NCBI RefSeq assembly: GCF_000264995.1
Contig: NW_006767443.1
Coordinates: 584,330 to 648,329, forward strand
Origin: Punctularia strigosozonata HHB-11173 SS5
Lineage: Eukaryota; Basidiomycota; Agaricomycetes; Corticiales; Punctulariaceae
Direction: 5' to 3'
Length of the DNA stretch: 64,000 bases
The notes beneath the pieces were generated by a model that was not told where the DNA came from, made no database searches, and saw only the letters and a program-made list of their open reading frames with translations. The position numbers and the translations under genes are program-made. Shown here one piece after another: positions 33,692-45,125 of this stretch; within the stretch, counting starts at the first letter, position 1, and each line of letters starts with the position of its first letter.

Positions 33692-34530
33692 CCGAAACAG
33701 CCGTTGGCTTCCCCCGAAGGGTACTAGTCCCCCAGGCCACGAAGAGGCCGGCTGCCGAACCGCCAGCGATAGACGCTGGCGATCCTATTCTGGGGGAATC
33801 TTGAACTTGAGGACCAGGGGGACCAGCGACCAGGGGACCAAGGGGGGCCAGGGGACCAGGGGGGACCGCGACCAGGGGACCAGGGGGACCAGTGACCAAG
33901 GGGAGGACCAGATCAAGGCAGCTGAAAGCTAAAGAAGGAAAAGCGTCAGAAGGGTCAGCTCCAAAAACAATGTCCATGCCACGTCAATTTATCTACGTCT
34001 ATCTATCTATCTACGCCGATCCCAATCCCGTTCCCAGTCCCAATCCATCGAGCCTTTTTCGATTTTTTTGATTTTCCGATTTTTTTCGAGTTTGATTTTT
34101 GACGAGCCGAAGGTGGCAGCACGTAAACGGGTTGCTGCAAGAAAGCTCGTACGATTGCGGCGTCCCGCTCTCGATCTATATAGCGCGAATGCGAGGTCAG
34201 CGACACGCGACGAGCGCACCAGCGTCGAGAGGCTTACCGAGCTCCCTCACAGCATCGCGACCATCCTCCCCAAGGTCGATCTCTGAGGCCTCGCCGGCGG
34301 CATCCCTTCCGCGACGAAGCCTAGGCGACGCTCGAAGATTCGGATCCCGTTTCCATACGACCACCTTTCCGTTGGCGCTCGAAAGTCCGGGGATTGTGCC
34401 ATCCCTCCAGGGACGACGCCGCCAACGACGACGACCCCTTCGAGCGCGTGGAGGACACGGTGCCTGCGGGACTCGCACCCTAGTCCCAGAGGCCATCGGG
34501 CGGCGTACCCGAGGCCCCGTGAGGACCGCC

Positions 34531-35126
34531 TTAGAGGCGGCCGGCCCTCACCAGGGCTTGTCTGACGAACTCCTTGAATTCATCCTGGACACTATGTATC
34601 AGTATATGAAGGCGCGCAGAAGCGTGAAGGAACGTACCCCGTAGACTTTCGCGTACTCCTCGGCGGCCTCCATATAATCGAATGAAGGCTCGGAGGCGAT
34701 GGCGGCCTGAAGTTGAGACTCGGAGCAAGTCATGCGCGGAGACGACGCAGACGTGGAAAGAGGGGTGGGAAGGTCCTCCTCTTCGTCCTCCGAGTACGAG
34801 CAGATGCTTTCCTCATATTCAGACGCCGAATCGGCCTCCTCTTGAAGGGTGCGTAGGACGACGATGTCGATGCCGTCGAGGACGTGAAGAGATCGGAGCC
34901 TGTTGAACTTGCGCTCCGCTGCCTCGAGATCGGCCGCGCACTCTTGGGCCAAGCCGGCCTTGATATAGCCGAGCACTCGGGTGAGTGCGTCGACCTCTTG
35001 TTCCAGGGCCTCGGCGACGTCCTCAGGGAAGGCGTCGAGGTCGACCGAGGTGTAGTTTTGAGCAAACTCCAAGTAGTCCATAGAAGGGAAGGAGCCAATT
35101 GCGAAGAACTGGAGTTCGGAGAACAT
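34531..35126 (-). CDS. Unknown acidic protein, right copy
   Basis: Two exons, 34638-35126 and 34531-34584, give 180 residues, the paralogue of the gene at 24564. The intron is in the same place, and the exon lengths (489 and 54 bp) are identical. Substitutions are conservative and scattered (for example Leu to Val near residue 28, Asp to Gly near residue 58, Tyr to Cys near residue 108). No stop or frame change is present, so both copies look functional. Function is unknown. An upstream TATAAAA is at 35250-35256. Confidence 0.72.
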
Positions 35127-35249
35127 TCTAGTTGCCAAGTAAAGGGGTAGATAGGTGGACAGGGATAGTTAGAGTAAGTAGACTATTGGCAGGGGATGAG
35201 ATGGCTAGAACTAGAATGTTGAAGGTCAGTACGACGGATATCCTTGGGC

Positions 35250-35256
35250 TTTTATA
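35250..35256 (-). promoter_or_regulatory. TATA box of the right copy gene
   Basis: TATAAAA on the minus strand stands about 124 bp from the ATG at 35126, matching the position in the left copy. Confidence 0.55.
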
Positions 35257-35291
35257 CGCGCTCAAGAGCGGAATATGCGGAAGTACGGACA

Positions 35292-35343
35292 TACATCATA
35301 CCGGCGCGGGACGTTGTACAACGTCCCGCGCCGGTATGATGTA
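35292..35343. repeat. 52-bp perfect palindrome
   Basis: The sequence is its own reverse complement, centred on TTGTACAA, with GC-rich arms such as ccggcgcgggacgttg. Imperfect complementarity extends a few bases further. It lies about 165 bp upstream of the right copy gene. Confidence 0.95.
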
Positions 35344-35425
35344 AGTCTGGATGAGGGAGGAGAGAGGAAGAGGTGCATCCTCGCGCGCTGCAGCGGAAAG
35401 CGCGGTTGTGGCTCTTCCGCATCCT

Positions 35426-35483
35426 CTTCACTCACATCCTCGAGTTCGCCTAGCGCTAGGCGAACTCGAGGATGTGAGTGAAG
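35426..35483. repeat. 58-bp perfect palindrome
   Basis: The arms cttcactcacatcctcgag and onward meet at TAGCGCTA (centre 35454/35455) with no spacer and no mismatch. Parts of the arm and the adjoining 30 bp recur near 53589-53630. Confidence 0.95.
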
Positions 35484-35651
35484 GCCTTGCTCGAGATTCC
35501 ACATTCAACATTCTTAGCTGTGTGTATCTCATATCTCATGCATCGACAATCTACAACACGACCAATACGATGGCAACAAAATGCATCTTCTCCATACGAA
35601 GGGTATCCATGAGCTGTTCGGCTCGTATTCGGGAAGCGACGTACTTCTTGG

Positions 35652-36580
35652 ACGGATATCTTCGGGCTCAAGGTGAGCAGCCATGCTCGATGGAAGAACT
35701 GCATGCCGTCCTTATTCGAGACTCCTTCAGATCAACAACCCCATGCTCATAGCCGACAGAATCGCAGAGACGACCGGCATCGCCGTGTATGTTCCGGATA
35801 TATTCTTCGGTGAGTACTCGTATAGCTCTGCTCGTTGCTCGCTCCTTGCTGATGGATATTCAAAGGTGAAGCTATAGACGTGGATACATTGCCAATCCCA
35901 GACAGCGCCGCGGCAGCGAGAGCACAAGGAATCGTGGCAAAAATTGTTACCGTTGCGAAGCTCGCCACTCACTCACCCTGTACGTTCAACGAGTCGCGAC
36001 AAAAATATCTGGGTTCTAAGCGCTCAGACAGGGTTCATCCGTCACCGACCTGCCCAGCATCTCGCTCAAGCCCACGAACTGATTAAAGTTCTGAAGGAAG
36101 GAAAAGGCGTGAAGAAACTCGGCGCTGTAGGGTGTGTCTCCCACGTTGCATACCTGTAAACGGATTGTGCAACAGCCTCGCAGGTACTGCTACGGCGCTT
36201 TCTTCACGACCCACTTCAACGCAACGGGCGACGTGGACGCGTCCGTGCTGTGCCACCCCTCCCTCCTGAAGCTTGAGGGCTTTGAGAAGTTGCGTGCGCC
36301 GACGTCTGTCGCGCTTGCTGAGGAAGATCACGCCGTCGACCGCAAGTTTCAGGCGCAGTTCGAAGAGGTGCTGAAGTGCAAGGACTTTGAGACGGAGGTC
36401 GTGCTGTACCCGGGAACCGCACATGGTTTCGCTTGCCGGCCCAATTTAGCCATCGAAGAAGTCAACAAGGCATTTCAGGTTCGTCGTGGGGTTCAACGGG
36501 CGTCCGTCCTCATGTTCACACGTATTCCACAGGGGTCGCTGGCTCAGATGTGCTCTTTCTTCAAGCGACATCTGATTTGA
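35652..36580 (+). CDS. Dienelactone hydrolase family protein, 5' part damaged
   Basis: Exons 35652-35672, 35731-35809, 35866-35979, 36032-36131, 36184-36478 and 36533-36580 join in frame. They code for the C-terminal two-thirds of a DLH-type alpha/beta hydrolase: TDIFGLK, INNPMLIADRIAETTG, VYVPDIFFGE and KKLGAVGYCYGA. The nucleophile Cys sits in GYCYG, the Asp in AEEDHAVD and the His in GTAHGF, so the triad is intact. Upstream of 35652 the expected strand (GSYSGSDVLL) lies in another frame, and no start or substrate-entry region is seen. The gene is probably broken or 5'-truncated by the palindromic DNA just before it. Substrate unknown. Confidence 0.7.
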
Positions 36581-36997
36581 TCTGTATCCAATTATAATGA
36601 AATTACATATCATTCGTGATCTTGAGCCTGGTTGAACACTTCCTCGGTATACATGGCATCACCGGCGGATTTCGACGATGACCGGGTCTGGTTAATGGTC
36701 ACGAGTAACATTCGCGAAACGATCCCTGGGGTAATGCTCTGATTCGACACAGTCATAGGCCTACACGCCAGTCAGTGAATGGATACTTCGGCATAAGTGG
36801 GAGTACTCCCCCGGAACTCGATTCCTCTCCTTGCGCATTCCCTCCTATATTTCAAGTTAGGAGCAGAACACCTCGTCGCAGATCGTCAATGCCCGCAGAT
36901 TCGGCAAATACCCGGAAAACTAGCGTGCATAGAGTGAATGTGGAGATATGTTACACATGATGACATGGCCTCAAGATCAGATAGCTTCATGTTTCCC
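36581..36997. other. Intergenic region between convergent genes
   Basis: It lies between the 3' ends of the hydrolase and MET5. Nothing further is recognised. Confidence 0.4.
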
Positions 36998-39900
36998 TTA
37001 TGCAGACACTTCGCGGTGTTCGCCTTCGCCTCCCATACGGTCGTACCACGCCTTGCCTTCCGTGGTAGGTGCGATGTAGCCCGCGCGAATGACGAAATCG
37101 CCAAATCGCTCGCCTTCTGACCGCTCGAGCGCGTAACGCTTGATCATGGGTCGGAGGATAGCGAGGATCTCCGGCTCCGACACGGACTCTACAACACCAC
37201 GGGATTGAGCAAGGATGGATAGGATAGGAAACCGGGATATCGCACCTCGATAGATTTTGTTGAGGCGCTGACCGTAGTAGCCGCCACCCAGCAGCATGAG
37301 ATACGTCCCTGGCGCCTTGCCCACAAATGCCACCTCTGTACCATGGGAAGTTTAACGCAAGTAGAGTGAAGAGCAAACAGGACGACGGACCTGCTACGTA
37401 AGGTCTCGCGCATCCATTCGGGCAACCAGTCATGCGCATTACAATCGAGTCGTTGCGCAGACCATTCTCTTCGCATATTTTTTCGACCTTGTCGATGAGG
37501 AGAGGAAGATACTGCAAAAACAAGAAGATAAGCGACGTAGCAAGAGGATGGATAGGCAAAAGCGTACCCGCTCTGATTCTGCCATGGCAAGGCCACACGT
37601 CGGGAAAGCGACACAAGCAGAGGAAGAAAGCCTCAAGCCAGTGTGCGACAGGTCGTCCAGCTTGTACTCTCTCAGCAACCTCTTAATCTCCGGTACATCC
37701 TCAGGGGCGATCTCGGAGATCATGACGTGCTGGTTGGCTGTCAGCCTGAACGTCCCCTTGTGGATCTTCGCGATCTCCCTCAAGCCGGTCTTGAAGTTGC
37801 GCCCGGGCTCATCCTGCACGCGGCCATTCTCGATAAAGAGCGTGACGTGGTGCTTTCCGTCCTCGCCGACATGCCATCCATAGTCGTCCACGTTCCTGTC
37901 GAACATGTAGGGACGCGCGGGTTGAAGCTGGTACCCAAGCAGCTTCTCGACTGCCGACTTGAAGTTGTCGAGGCCCATACGGTCAATGGTGTACTTTAGA
38001 CGGGCATTCTTACGGCTGTCGGACACAGGTCAGGCGCCGAGGGTATGGTGATACCGGTAAATGACTTACTCTACGCGATTACCATTGTCTCTCTGGACAA
38101 GCATGATCTTCTCCGCTACATGCTTGCCCTGTTCGGGCGTGCAGAACCCGATAACGTCCGCTAAACGAGGATACGTTTTCTTGTTGCCATGTGTGACGCC
38201 CATCCCGCCACCAATGGATACGTTAAACCCGGCCAAATCTCCGGCCTTGTCGACGATCGCGATAAAGCCCACGTCGTTGGCAAAGATATCAACGTCGTTC
38301 GTCGGTGGAACGGCGACTGCGATTTTGAACTGAAGTTCTCGAGGGATCAGTCCCCGGAGGAGAGCGAGCGATGCAAAAACAAGGTAAGACGCACCTTCCG
38401 TGGTAAGTAGAATTCACCGTAGAGCGGCTCGACGTCTTTGAGTGCCTCGCCCGCGACCAGCTTCTTGTCGAGCCAAATCTCATGATAGGCCGTCGTACGC
38501 GGTAGGAGGTGCTCGCTGACAGACTTCGCGAACTCGTACACCTGCGCGTGTAAGCGCGACAAGGTAGGAATAGCCGAGCACAAAACGTTCCTACACGTCG
38601 TCGATGAGCACTGCTGTATCCCCGTGAGAGGTAAGCAGAGATATTCACCTGTTCACGTCACCGCACGCAGCGAGCGTGTCCAACAACGCACGGTTGATAG
38701 CCTGAATGGACGGCTTGAGGTGCCGCTTGATCACGCCATGGAACTGGAACGTTTGCCTCGTCGTGATCTTGAACGTCGTGTTCCCCCTCTCGTCCGCGAT
38801 CCTGTCCATCGCGAGCCACTGGCGCGGCTGGCACACCCCGCCCGGCATCCTGACGCGAATCATGAACGAGTACGCGGGCTCCGCGCCCTGCGCCTGCCGC
38901 TCATCGCGGATATCGCGATCGTCCTGCTGGTAGATACCGTGGAACTTCGTGAGCTGGCCGTCGGCGGGGGAAATCGCACCCGTCGTCGTGTCCTCGAGAC
39001 CCTCGGCGATCGTCCCGCGGAGATAGCCCGAAGCCGCCTTGATGTGCTCGTTGGTGATCGGCTCCGGCTCCGCCTCGTGGACTTCGATAGCGTCGACGCC
39101 CAGCGCCTTCCACACCAGAGGTTCCCAAACCTTGTACCCCGTCTCCGGACCATCGGGATCCTGATCGTCGCCAAGCCCGATATCCGCGAACCGCTCTCCG
39201 CCCAACTGCTCCAGCCGCGCATTCAAATCCTTGCCCGCCTTGTTATAATAATGCGCGTCCTCCGGCCTCGGCCAGTAATGGCTATCTCCCATACCGAACA
39301 CCGAGTACTTCAGCTTGCCGAACAGCTTCTCCCCGCGCGTCGCCGCCGCGTTGAGGGCCTTCATCAGCTGCCTTCCGTTCTGTGGGAACTCGCCCTGGCC
39401 CGCAACGGACGTCACGAACGCGACGTACTCTTCGTTCGCCAGGTCGTCGACCGACACCGAGTCCATCGTGGCCACCGTCGTGCTCAGCCCCCTCGCCTTC
39501 CCGCGCCCCGCGAGCCGCTTCGCGACCTTCTCCGCCTTGCCGCCGTCCGACGCGTACAGCACGAGCAGCGGCGGCGCGTCGATGGCCGTAACGAGCGCGT
39601 CGAACGCCTGCTGCGCGCGCCGCTTGCGCTCCTCGCGCACCTTGTCGCCGAGGTTGCTCACGAGCTCGGACGCGAGCTGCGGCTTGGACAACGTGAGCTG
39701 CGAGAGGTGGTTCTGCCGGTCGAGGAACTGCTGCAGCTCGTTCTTGATCGCGTCCGAGTCGAGGACGAAGGGCTCCTTGCCCTTGGACTCCCTGGAGGGG
39801 TCCCAACGGTACAGTGGCCAGTAGCCGGCGTCGACGGCGAGCTTCGTCTCCTTGAGGATCTCCAGCGCCGGTGAGTCGTCGGACTGGTAGGGCAGGTAAG

Positions 39901-41608
39901 CGAGGACGACGCTGGGGCCCGGGAACCTGTCTGCTTCGATGAGAGACTGGAGCACCTGGGCGTACGAAGAGTACACCGCGACGCTGGCGACGAAGACGTC
40001 GCCGTGGTTCATCGCATACAGACCCACGTCCTGCTTGCGCCTGTGCGGGTCGCCGTTAAGGCGTGCGCTGTAGGGGAGCGTATCGAGGATGAGAATGTTA
40101 ACGTTCAAACCGGACGCGATGGCGTGGTGCAAGCCCGAAGCACCCAGGTCGTACGACCAGGCATCCGAGCCGATGATCCAGCGTGACTTCGGGGTGGACG
40201 TCTGGGAGAGGAGAGAGACGATGCGCGGAACGGAAGGATGCTTGAGCGCGGACGCGGAGAGAGCGGTCGCAATGCCCGCAGACAGCGCAGCAAGTTTCGT
40301 GCTGTCGCCCTTGGCCAGCGTCCAGCGGCTAATGAGGGAATGGAGATCTTCGGGAAGCGTGGAGTCTTCGAGAAGAGATTGGATGGCGGAGTTGAGCTCT
40401 GCCTCGTCGTGAAGTTGCGACCGCACGCGGCCCAAGGCAAATTCGGGAGACGTGGCGGCGGGGCCGTATGTCTCGGCTAGGGAAGGGTCATTAACAACCT
40501 CTAGACGATCAGAGAACAATTGTTGGAGAATTTTGGTGTACGATGACTCGTGCTTTGGGACGTGCGGGACTGCGGGAGCGTTGACCGCTGAGGGATGCGA
40601 GCCTAGGTATATGCGCTTTGTCGAAGGGGAGGAAAGTGCGGCGGAGAGCTCCTCGGAGCTGACGACACTGACGTCGCCGAATGTCGCACTGATGATAGTG
40701 GGCCGAGGATCCCGCTCCTGGAGTACCTTCACGGTCTCGAGATAGAACGGCGTCCACTTCATTGACCATTGCTGTATCTGCTCGAGAACCACGATGCGGT
40801 TGACGGACTGCGGGATGGAGGCGCTTAGATGCGCAGAGGGGAAGGGGCTAAACAGCGAGACGCTGATGAACGACGTGCCGTCTGCGTCGAGGTTCGCTCG
40901 TCCGAACGTCACCGCGACTGTTTCTGTGCCGGAGGCGCCGTGTTGCCCGAGAGGGTGCAAGGAGCGACCGAGAAAGGCCGAGGTCGCAGACGCGGCCTTG
41001 TCGTAGGCTTTGTAGAGGGGATCTTGTTCTTCGGCGTGGACATGACCGTTCGGTAAACCGTTCGCATGGGCTTGCTCCTCTTTCTCCGCCAGGAACGACT
41101 GTATGCGGTTCTCCTCCGAGCTGTCTACGCCTCCAGCCTGATCCGCAACATCAAACACATGCACGACTGCCCTCCTCTCCGCCTTCGCTATCCGACACGC
41201 GAGCAATGCGTGGTCGTGCGCCTGTTGAGGTGTCGAGGAGTAAAGGAAGTAGGGGACGGACGAGCGGAGGGTCAGCACGTCCGAGAGGTCGTCCTTCACG
41301 GCCAAGTGCAGTACCACGGGCGACGCTGACAGCTCCGGCGCGTGAACCAGCAGGCGGTTAACGGTCTGCGAGCTGGCGATCGCGGTGTAGGATAAAAGAC
41401 TCGTCGAGGGGGAAGAGTACCTCGCGAGCGCGGACCCCGCATCTCCTCCCGCCGGAACCGAGATGATCTGCGCCTGGTGCGCGCTCGCGTATCGCAGCGT
41501 CTCGAGCGTCTTGCCAAACTCCGAGGTCGATGGCAAGGGAGGGTGAGAGTCCACCACGACGTCCGAGGCCAGGTAGGCGACCCGTGCGACCGCTGCGAAC
41601 GCCGCCAT
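36998..41608 (-). CDS. MET5: Sulfite reductase (NADPH) hemoprotein beta subunit
   Basis: Met5 reduces sulfite to sulfide with electrons from the Met10 flavoprotein, for cysteine and methionine synthesis in the cytosol. Seven exons: 38649-41608, 38395-38590, 38070-38329, 37568-38015, 37391-37511, 37246-37335 and 36998-37188, giving 1,421 residues, close to the yeast protein. The N-terminal 650 residues resemble pyruvate-ferredoxin oxidoreductase ([29 protein letters not shown]). A flavodoxin domain follows ([18 protein letters not shown], about 680-830). Then come the sulfite reductase halves. The siroheme/4Fe-4S cysteines are in [17 protein letters not shown] and TGCPNGC. The ATG at 41608 is inferred. 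Confidence 0.95.
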
Positions 41609-42079
41609 CGTCAAATTACTCGTAGAGGTCGGTGTCCGATTATCGTGGTCGTCGTCGCGGACGGCGTCGAGTTGGGTAGCAGCGATAGTGGTACAAAAGT
41701 CGAGCGTGAGCGCAAAGGTTCGTGCCAGGTAAAATGGGCGGATAGCGGTTGGTCGGCGAGCACGCCATGCTTTCGGAAGGAGTCCCGACTTCGCTCTGCT
41801 TGCTCATCGGCACACTTTCCCAAAAGGCACGTGGCGGTGTGCTCAGAATGGCGCCACGCTTTTTCCTTTTCAGGCAATACGCGCGCAGGAGCGCGCCGTC
41901 TCGGGAGCCGACGGCCCGCGAAGTATACACACTGTACACAATGATCTCCTACGTATCCCTACAGTGTATATATGCGTCATAAACTACAGTTTACTAAGTT
42001 TGTTACATATCCCGATGGTTCGTTTCACGTTGGTTTCATCAGTTCGGTATTTCCTAGCACTCCTGAACCTGCGGGATGC
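41609..42079. promoter_or_regulatory. MET5 upstream region
   Basis: It holds the presumed MET5 promoter and the 3' flank of the aminotransferase gene. No distinct regulatory motif is claimed. Confidence 0.35.
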
Positions 42080-44099
42080 TTACGCGTTCTTGGCGGCGCG
42101 CGCTTCCGCGATGACCTCCTTGAGCCCTGGGAACGAGTTCATGAGCCGCCTGACAAGTCGCAAGGATGGCGACACATACCTGAGACGATCCTGTCGATAT
42201 CGCCGCGACTCGGCTCCACGACCGTAACTCCCATATGTCTGCCACGATGTCGCTATCAGTACAAGCGGCACCACTCAATAACATCACACAGCGTACCCAA
42301 TACGGAAGTACTTGTCTGCGAACAGAAAACATCGCGTCAGTCCAATCGCCGATAACCTCAATTTACCGATCCGCACCTTTGATCTCCTTGTGCAACCCCG
42401 CCGCGACGATCACGCCCCTCGCTCCCAACCTCGGTATCACGTCCGCCGCGCTCAACCCCTCGGGGAAGTACAACGCGGTCATGCCGTTCGCCGTGAACCC
42501 CTCCTCCAGCGCGAGCGTCTTCAACCCGAGCTCCGCGCCCGCCGCCCTAACGCGCCTCGCCGCCTCCTTGTGCGCCGCAAAGCGGTGCTCGAGCGAGGGC
42601 GAGCCCTTGGTGATCGCGCTCAGCGAGGCGTGGAAGGCGTAGATGAGCTGCACTGGCGGCGTCGCGAAGTACATCGCGTTGCCGGCCTCGTACGCCCGCA
42701 TGATGGGCAGCCATCTGCCGCGAGGAGGGATAGATGAGTATAGTTAGCACGGAAGGATCGCACGTAGACGCACTTCTTCCAGCTAGCGTAGAAGGACGTC
42801 GGGGGCGCCTTCCGGGTCTCCCAAACCTGTAAGAAGACGAAAAATCCGCGTTTAGGCCGCGCAGAGCGGAATGCGAGGTTCCAACTTGCCTTGATAGCCC
42901 TCTGACTCGCCACCAGGATGCTCAATCCCGGGGGCGTGCCGAGACCCTTCTGGCTCGCGGTAAGCACCACGTCGAGGCCCCACGCGTCGAATTGGATCTC
43001 TTCGCTGGCTACGGAGCAGACCGCATCCAAGGCGACCTATCTTGCGTTATCGGTGCGAAGAACTCTCGTGGGCTTCGAGGCAAAGATAACTCACGAGAGT
43101 ATCAGGGGACACGCGGCGGACAGTTTCCGCGATGCCCCTCGCGTCGGACAGGACGCCCGTCGAGGTGTCGACGTGCGTGATCGTCACGATCTTGTACTTC
43201 TTCGCCCTGAGCGCGTTCTCGATCTCCGCCGTCGTGGAGACAGCACCGATCTTCGCCTTTAGCTGATCGACGTTCGCGCCGTAGACCTCGAGACTGTGTG
43301 CGCAGCCGCGATGAGAACGACGTTCGAAGGGTTAAGACACGAAATGATGAGGTGACGATGACGGGAATGAAGATCCTGAGGTGGGAGGCTGGCTAGCATA
43401 GCGTACCATTCTGCGAAGCTGTCGCCGAAGTAGCCGGTGTGCAATACCAGCGCGTTCTCCCCGGGCTCAACAAGGTTCGAGGATACCTACGGACGACGAA
43501 GCAGCAAAGCGCAGTCAGCAACGCTAGATCCCCACGTCAACACTTTGCGTTTGCTCACCTGATCCCATCCCAACGTGCCAGATCCAGCGATCAAGAACGG
43601 CTGGCCGGTGGTGGTGTACAAGATCTCCCTGGAAGATTCTCTTGAGACGGCGAATCCCGGAAGCCAGACACCGACGGACGCACCTCGTCATCCGTATACA
43701 ATCGCCCAGGACCGGGATGAAGTCCGGGGAAACGTGCGACATCGAAGGGTGCGCATTGGCGTACAGAACATCGTCGGAGACCTCGATGGGTCCAGGGATG
43801 CTACATGGGCGATGGCGGTGAGCCGAAAGTTCAAGGCTAGTTTAGCCCGCAGCAAACACGGGGAAGATGTACGCACACTAGAAGCCTATACAGAGGGGCA
43901 AGGGGGGGAGAGGAAAGAACGATCGCGCAATCTAAGCACTTATGGCAATGTAGGTCAGAAGCTGCCGCGCTCACTTGTGCGGCTCCTGGCGTATTTCCAA
44001 GGCGGTGGAGGAGTGTGAAAAAATGAGTCTTCATCCAATCTATCGGCGAGTAGTCGCAGATCGCGTCCGCACCTGCGTGAATTTGTGTTCTGCCGCCAT
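42080..44099 (-). CDS. AGX1: Alanine-glyoxylate aminotransferase
   Basis: A PLP class-V aminotransferase making glycine from glyoxylate. Thirteen exons: 44073-44099, 43975-43985, 43877-43885, 43684-43800, 43559-43628, 43407-43486, 43095-43293, 42890-43036, 42774-42826, 42377-42714, 42297-42315, 42180-42238 and 42080-42126, giving 391 residues with all phases closing. Exons 2 and 3 are only 11 and 9 bp; together they restore QEPHKLLVIPGPIEV, the family N-terminal motif. Further signatures are YANAHPSMSHVSPDF and IAGSGTLGWDQ. The PLP lysine lies in TASQKGLGTPPG, and FATPPVQLIYA follows. The intron at 42827-42889 begins GC. There is no clear peroxisomal tail: the end is AARAAKNA. Confidence 0.9.
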
Positions 44100-44326
44100 G
44101 GTGTGTCGATTCTAGTCGATGTCTGGAGCGACGAGGGAGGTGTTGGTACGAGTGGGAGTTCAGAAACCGAAAACAATCTCGGAGCTCGACTGAAAGATGA
44201 ACCAAGTGGGCACACCATGCTCATTCGTGCCGTCGGACGGAGGTCCGTGAGCCGGTCACCGATCACGATGGGCCAAGCAACGTCGGCTTTCTCAGTATCT
44301 TACACTGTATACTAACTCCCACCACC

Positions 44327-44620
44327 TCACATCTTCACATCTTCTTCGACAGAAAATACGCTAGTGACTGCGTAACCGAAGCGCACGATAACGCGGTCAT
44401 TACGGAGTGCCCATTCCGTTGGGCTCCTCTTGCCCGACGCGTTGATCCAACGCTCGCGCATATGGCGCCAAACGCGTAGCCGGATGGACCATATGTATGC
44501 AGCAATCGTACGATGCCTGAATATATGTTGCCCTTCGATGTTATTCACGAAGGCTTCAAGACCGGGAGGGACAGCATATGTTCCGTTGCTGGGCCATGTG
44601 AGTGCGCAGCGCAAAGCCAT
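44327..44620 (-). CDS. Hypothetical small protein
   Basis: An ATG-initiated frame of 97 residues (MALRCALTWPSNGTY...) lies between two real genes on the same strand. No family is recognised, and composition does not favour coding strongly. It may be part of a longer spliced gene or noise. Confidence 0.25.
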   Translation of the reverse strand: MALRCALTWPSNGTYAVPPGLEAFVNNIEGQHIFRHRTIAAYIWSIRLRVWRHMRERWINASGKRSPTEWALRNDRVIVRFGYAVTSVFSVEEDVKM

Positions 44621-44707
44621 TCGAAGCTGCTGTTAGGACGAAGTATACGCTATTAGCAAGGCATAGTAACTACACGGAGAGACGGAATTACACACCAGCT
44701 CAACAGC

Positions 44708-44994
44708 TCAGGCCTGTTTATCGTCCTCGCCAGCACCTTCCGGGTTGAGTTCTTCAGCCACGGCGATGAACCTGATCAGCGGCATTCAGTCGGATGACTA
44801 GCACACGAGAAAGAATGAGCTCACTGAGCAGCATGAGTAGCCGACAACGTCCTCGAAGCCAGAATATCAACCTGCAGCTGCTCGCACAGATCGGCTGTGC
44901 GCGCGACCTCCTGCGAGAGCCGCGTCAGACTCTTCGCAAGGTGCGAATAGTGACGATTTTTGGCGGTGCCGGCCGGTTGTGCTTGGCTGTTCAT
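44708..44994 (-). CDS. HSK3: DASH complex subunit Hsk3-like protein
   Basis: Two exons, 44825-44994 and 44708-44771, give 77 residues. The pattern NRHYSHLAKSLTRLSQEVAR, then a central LQVDI, and finally THAAQFIAVAEEL fits Hsk3. That is one of the smallest members of the DASH/Dam1 ring coupling kinetochores to microtubules. The length is normal for Hsk3. The intron is in phase 2 with a good donor (gtgagctc) and acceptor (gatcag). The gene is divergent from the next one. Identification rests on a short helical motif, so confidence is moderate. Confidence 0.65.
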
Positions 44995-45125
44995 GCTTGG
45001 CACGCGTCTTTGGTACACCGTGCAAGAAAGGGTCAAAGAGCCAGTAGAGGGGAGGGGTGAAAGAGAGACGCGACGCGACGCGATCGAGTCGCGGATTCGG
45101 TGTTTACCTGTTTCTTCGTCATCGC

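Larger units (their letters stand above)
33692..35258 (-). repeat. Inverted segmental duplication, right copy
   Basis: This is the reverse-orientation partner of 24443-26066. It keeps promoter, gene, downstream region and a shorter minisatellite. The two copies face each other across about 7.6 kb holding two unrelated genes. Confidence 0.9.

Noticed and set aside
42127-42179. 30-bp intron near the end of the aminotransferase gene
   Set aside because: Too short and out of phase; using the later acceptor (gttcccag) gives a normal intron and the expected family C terminus.
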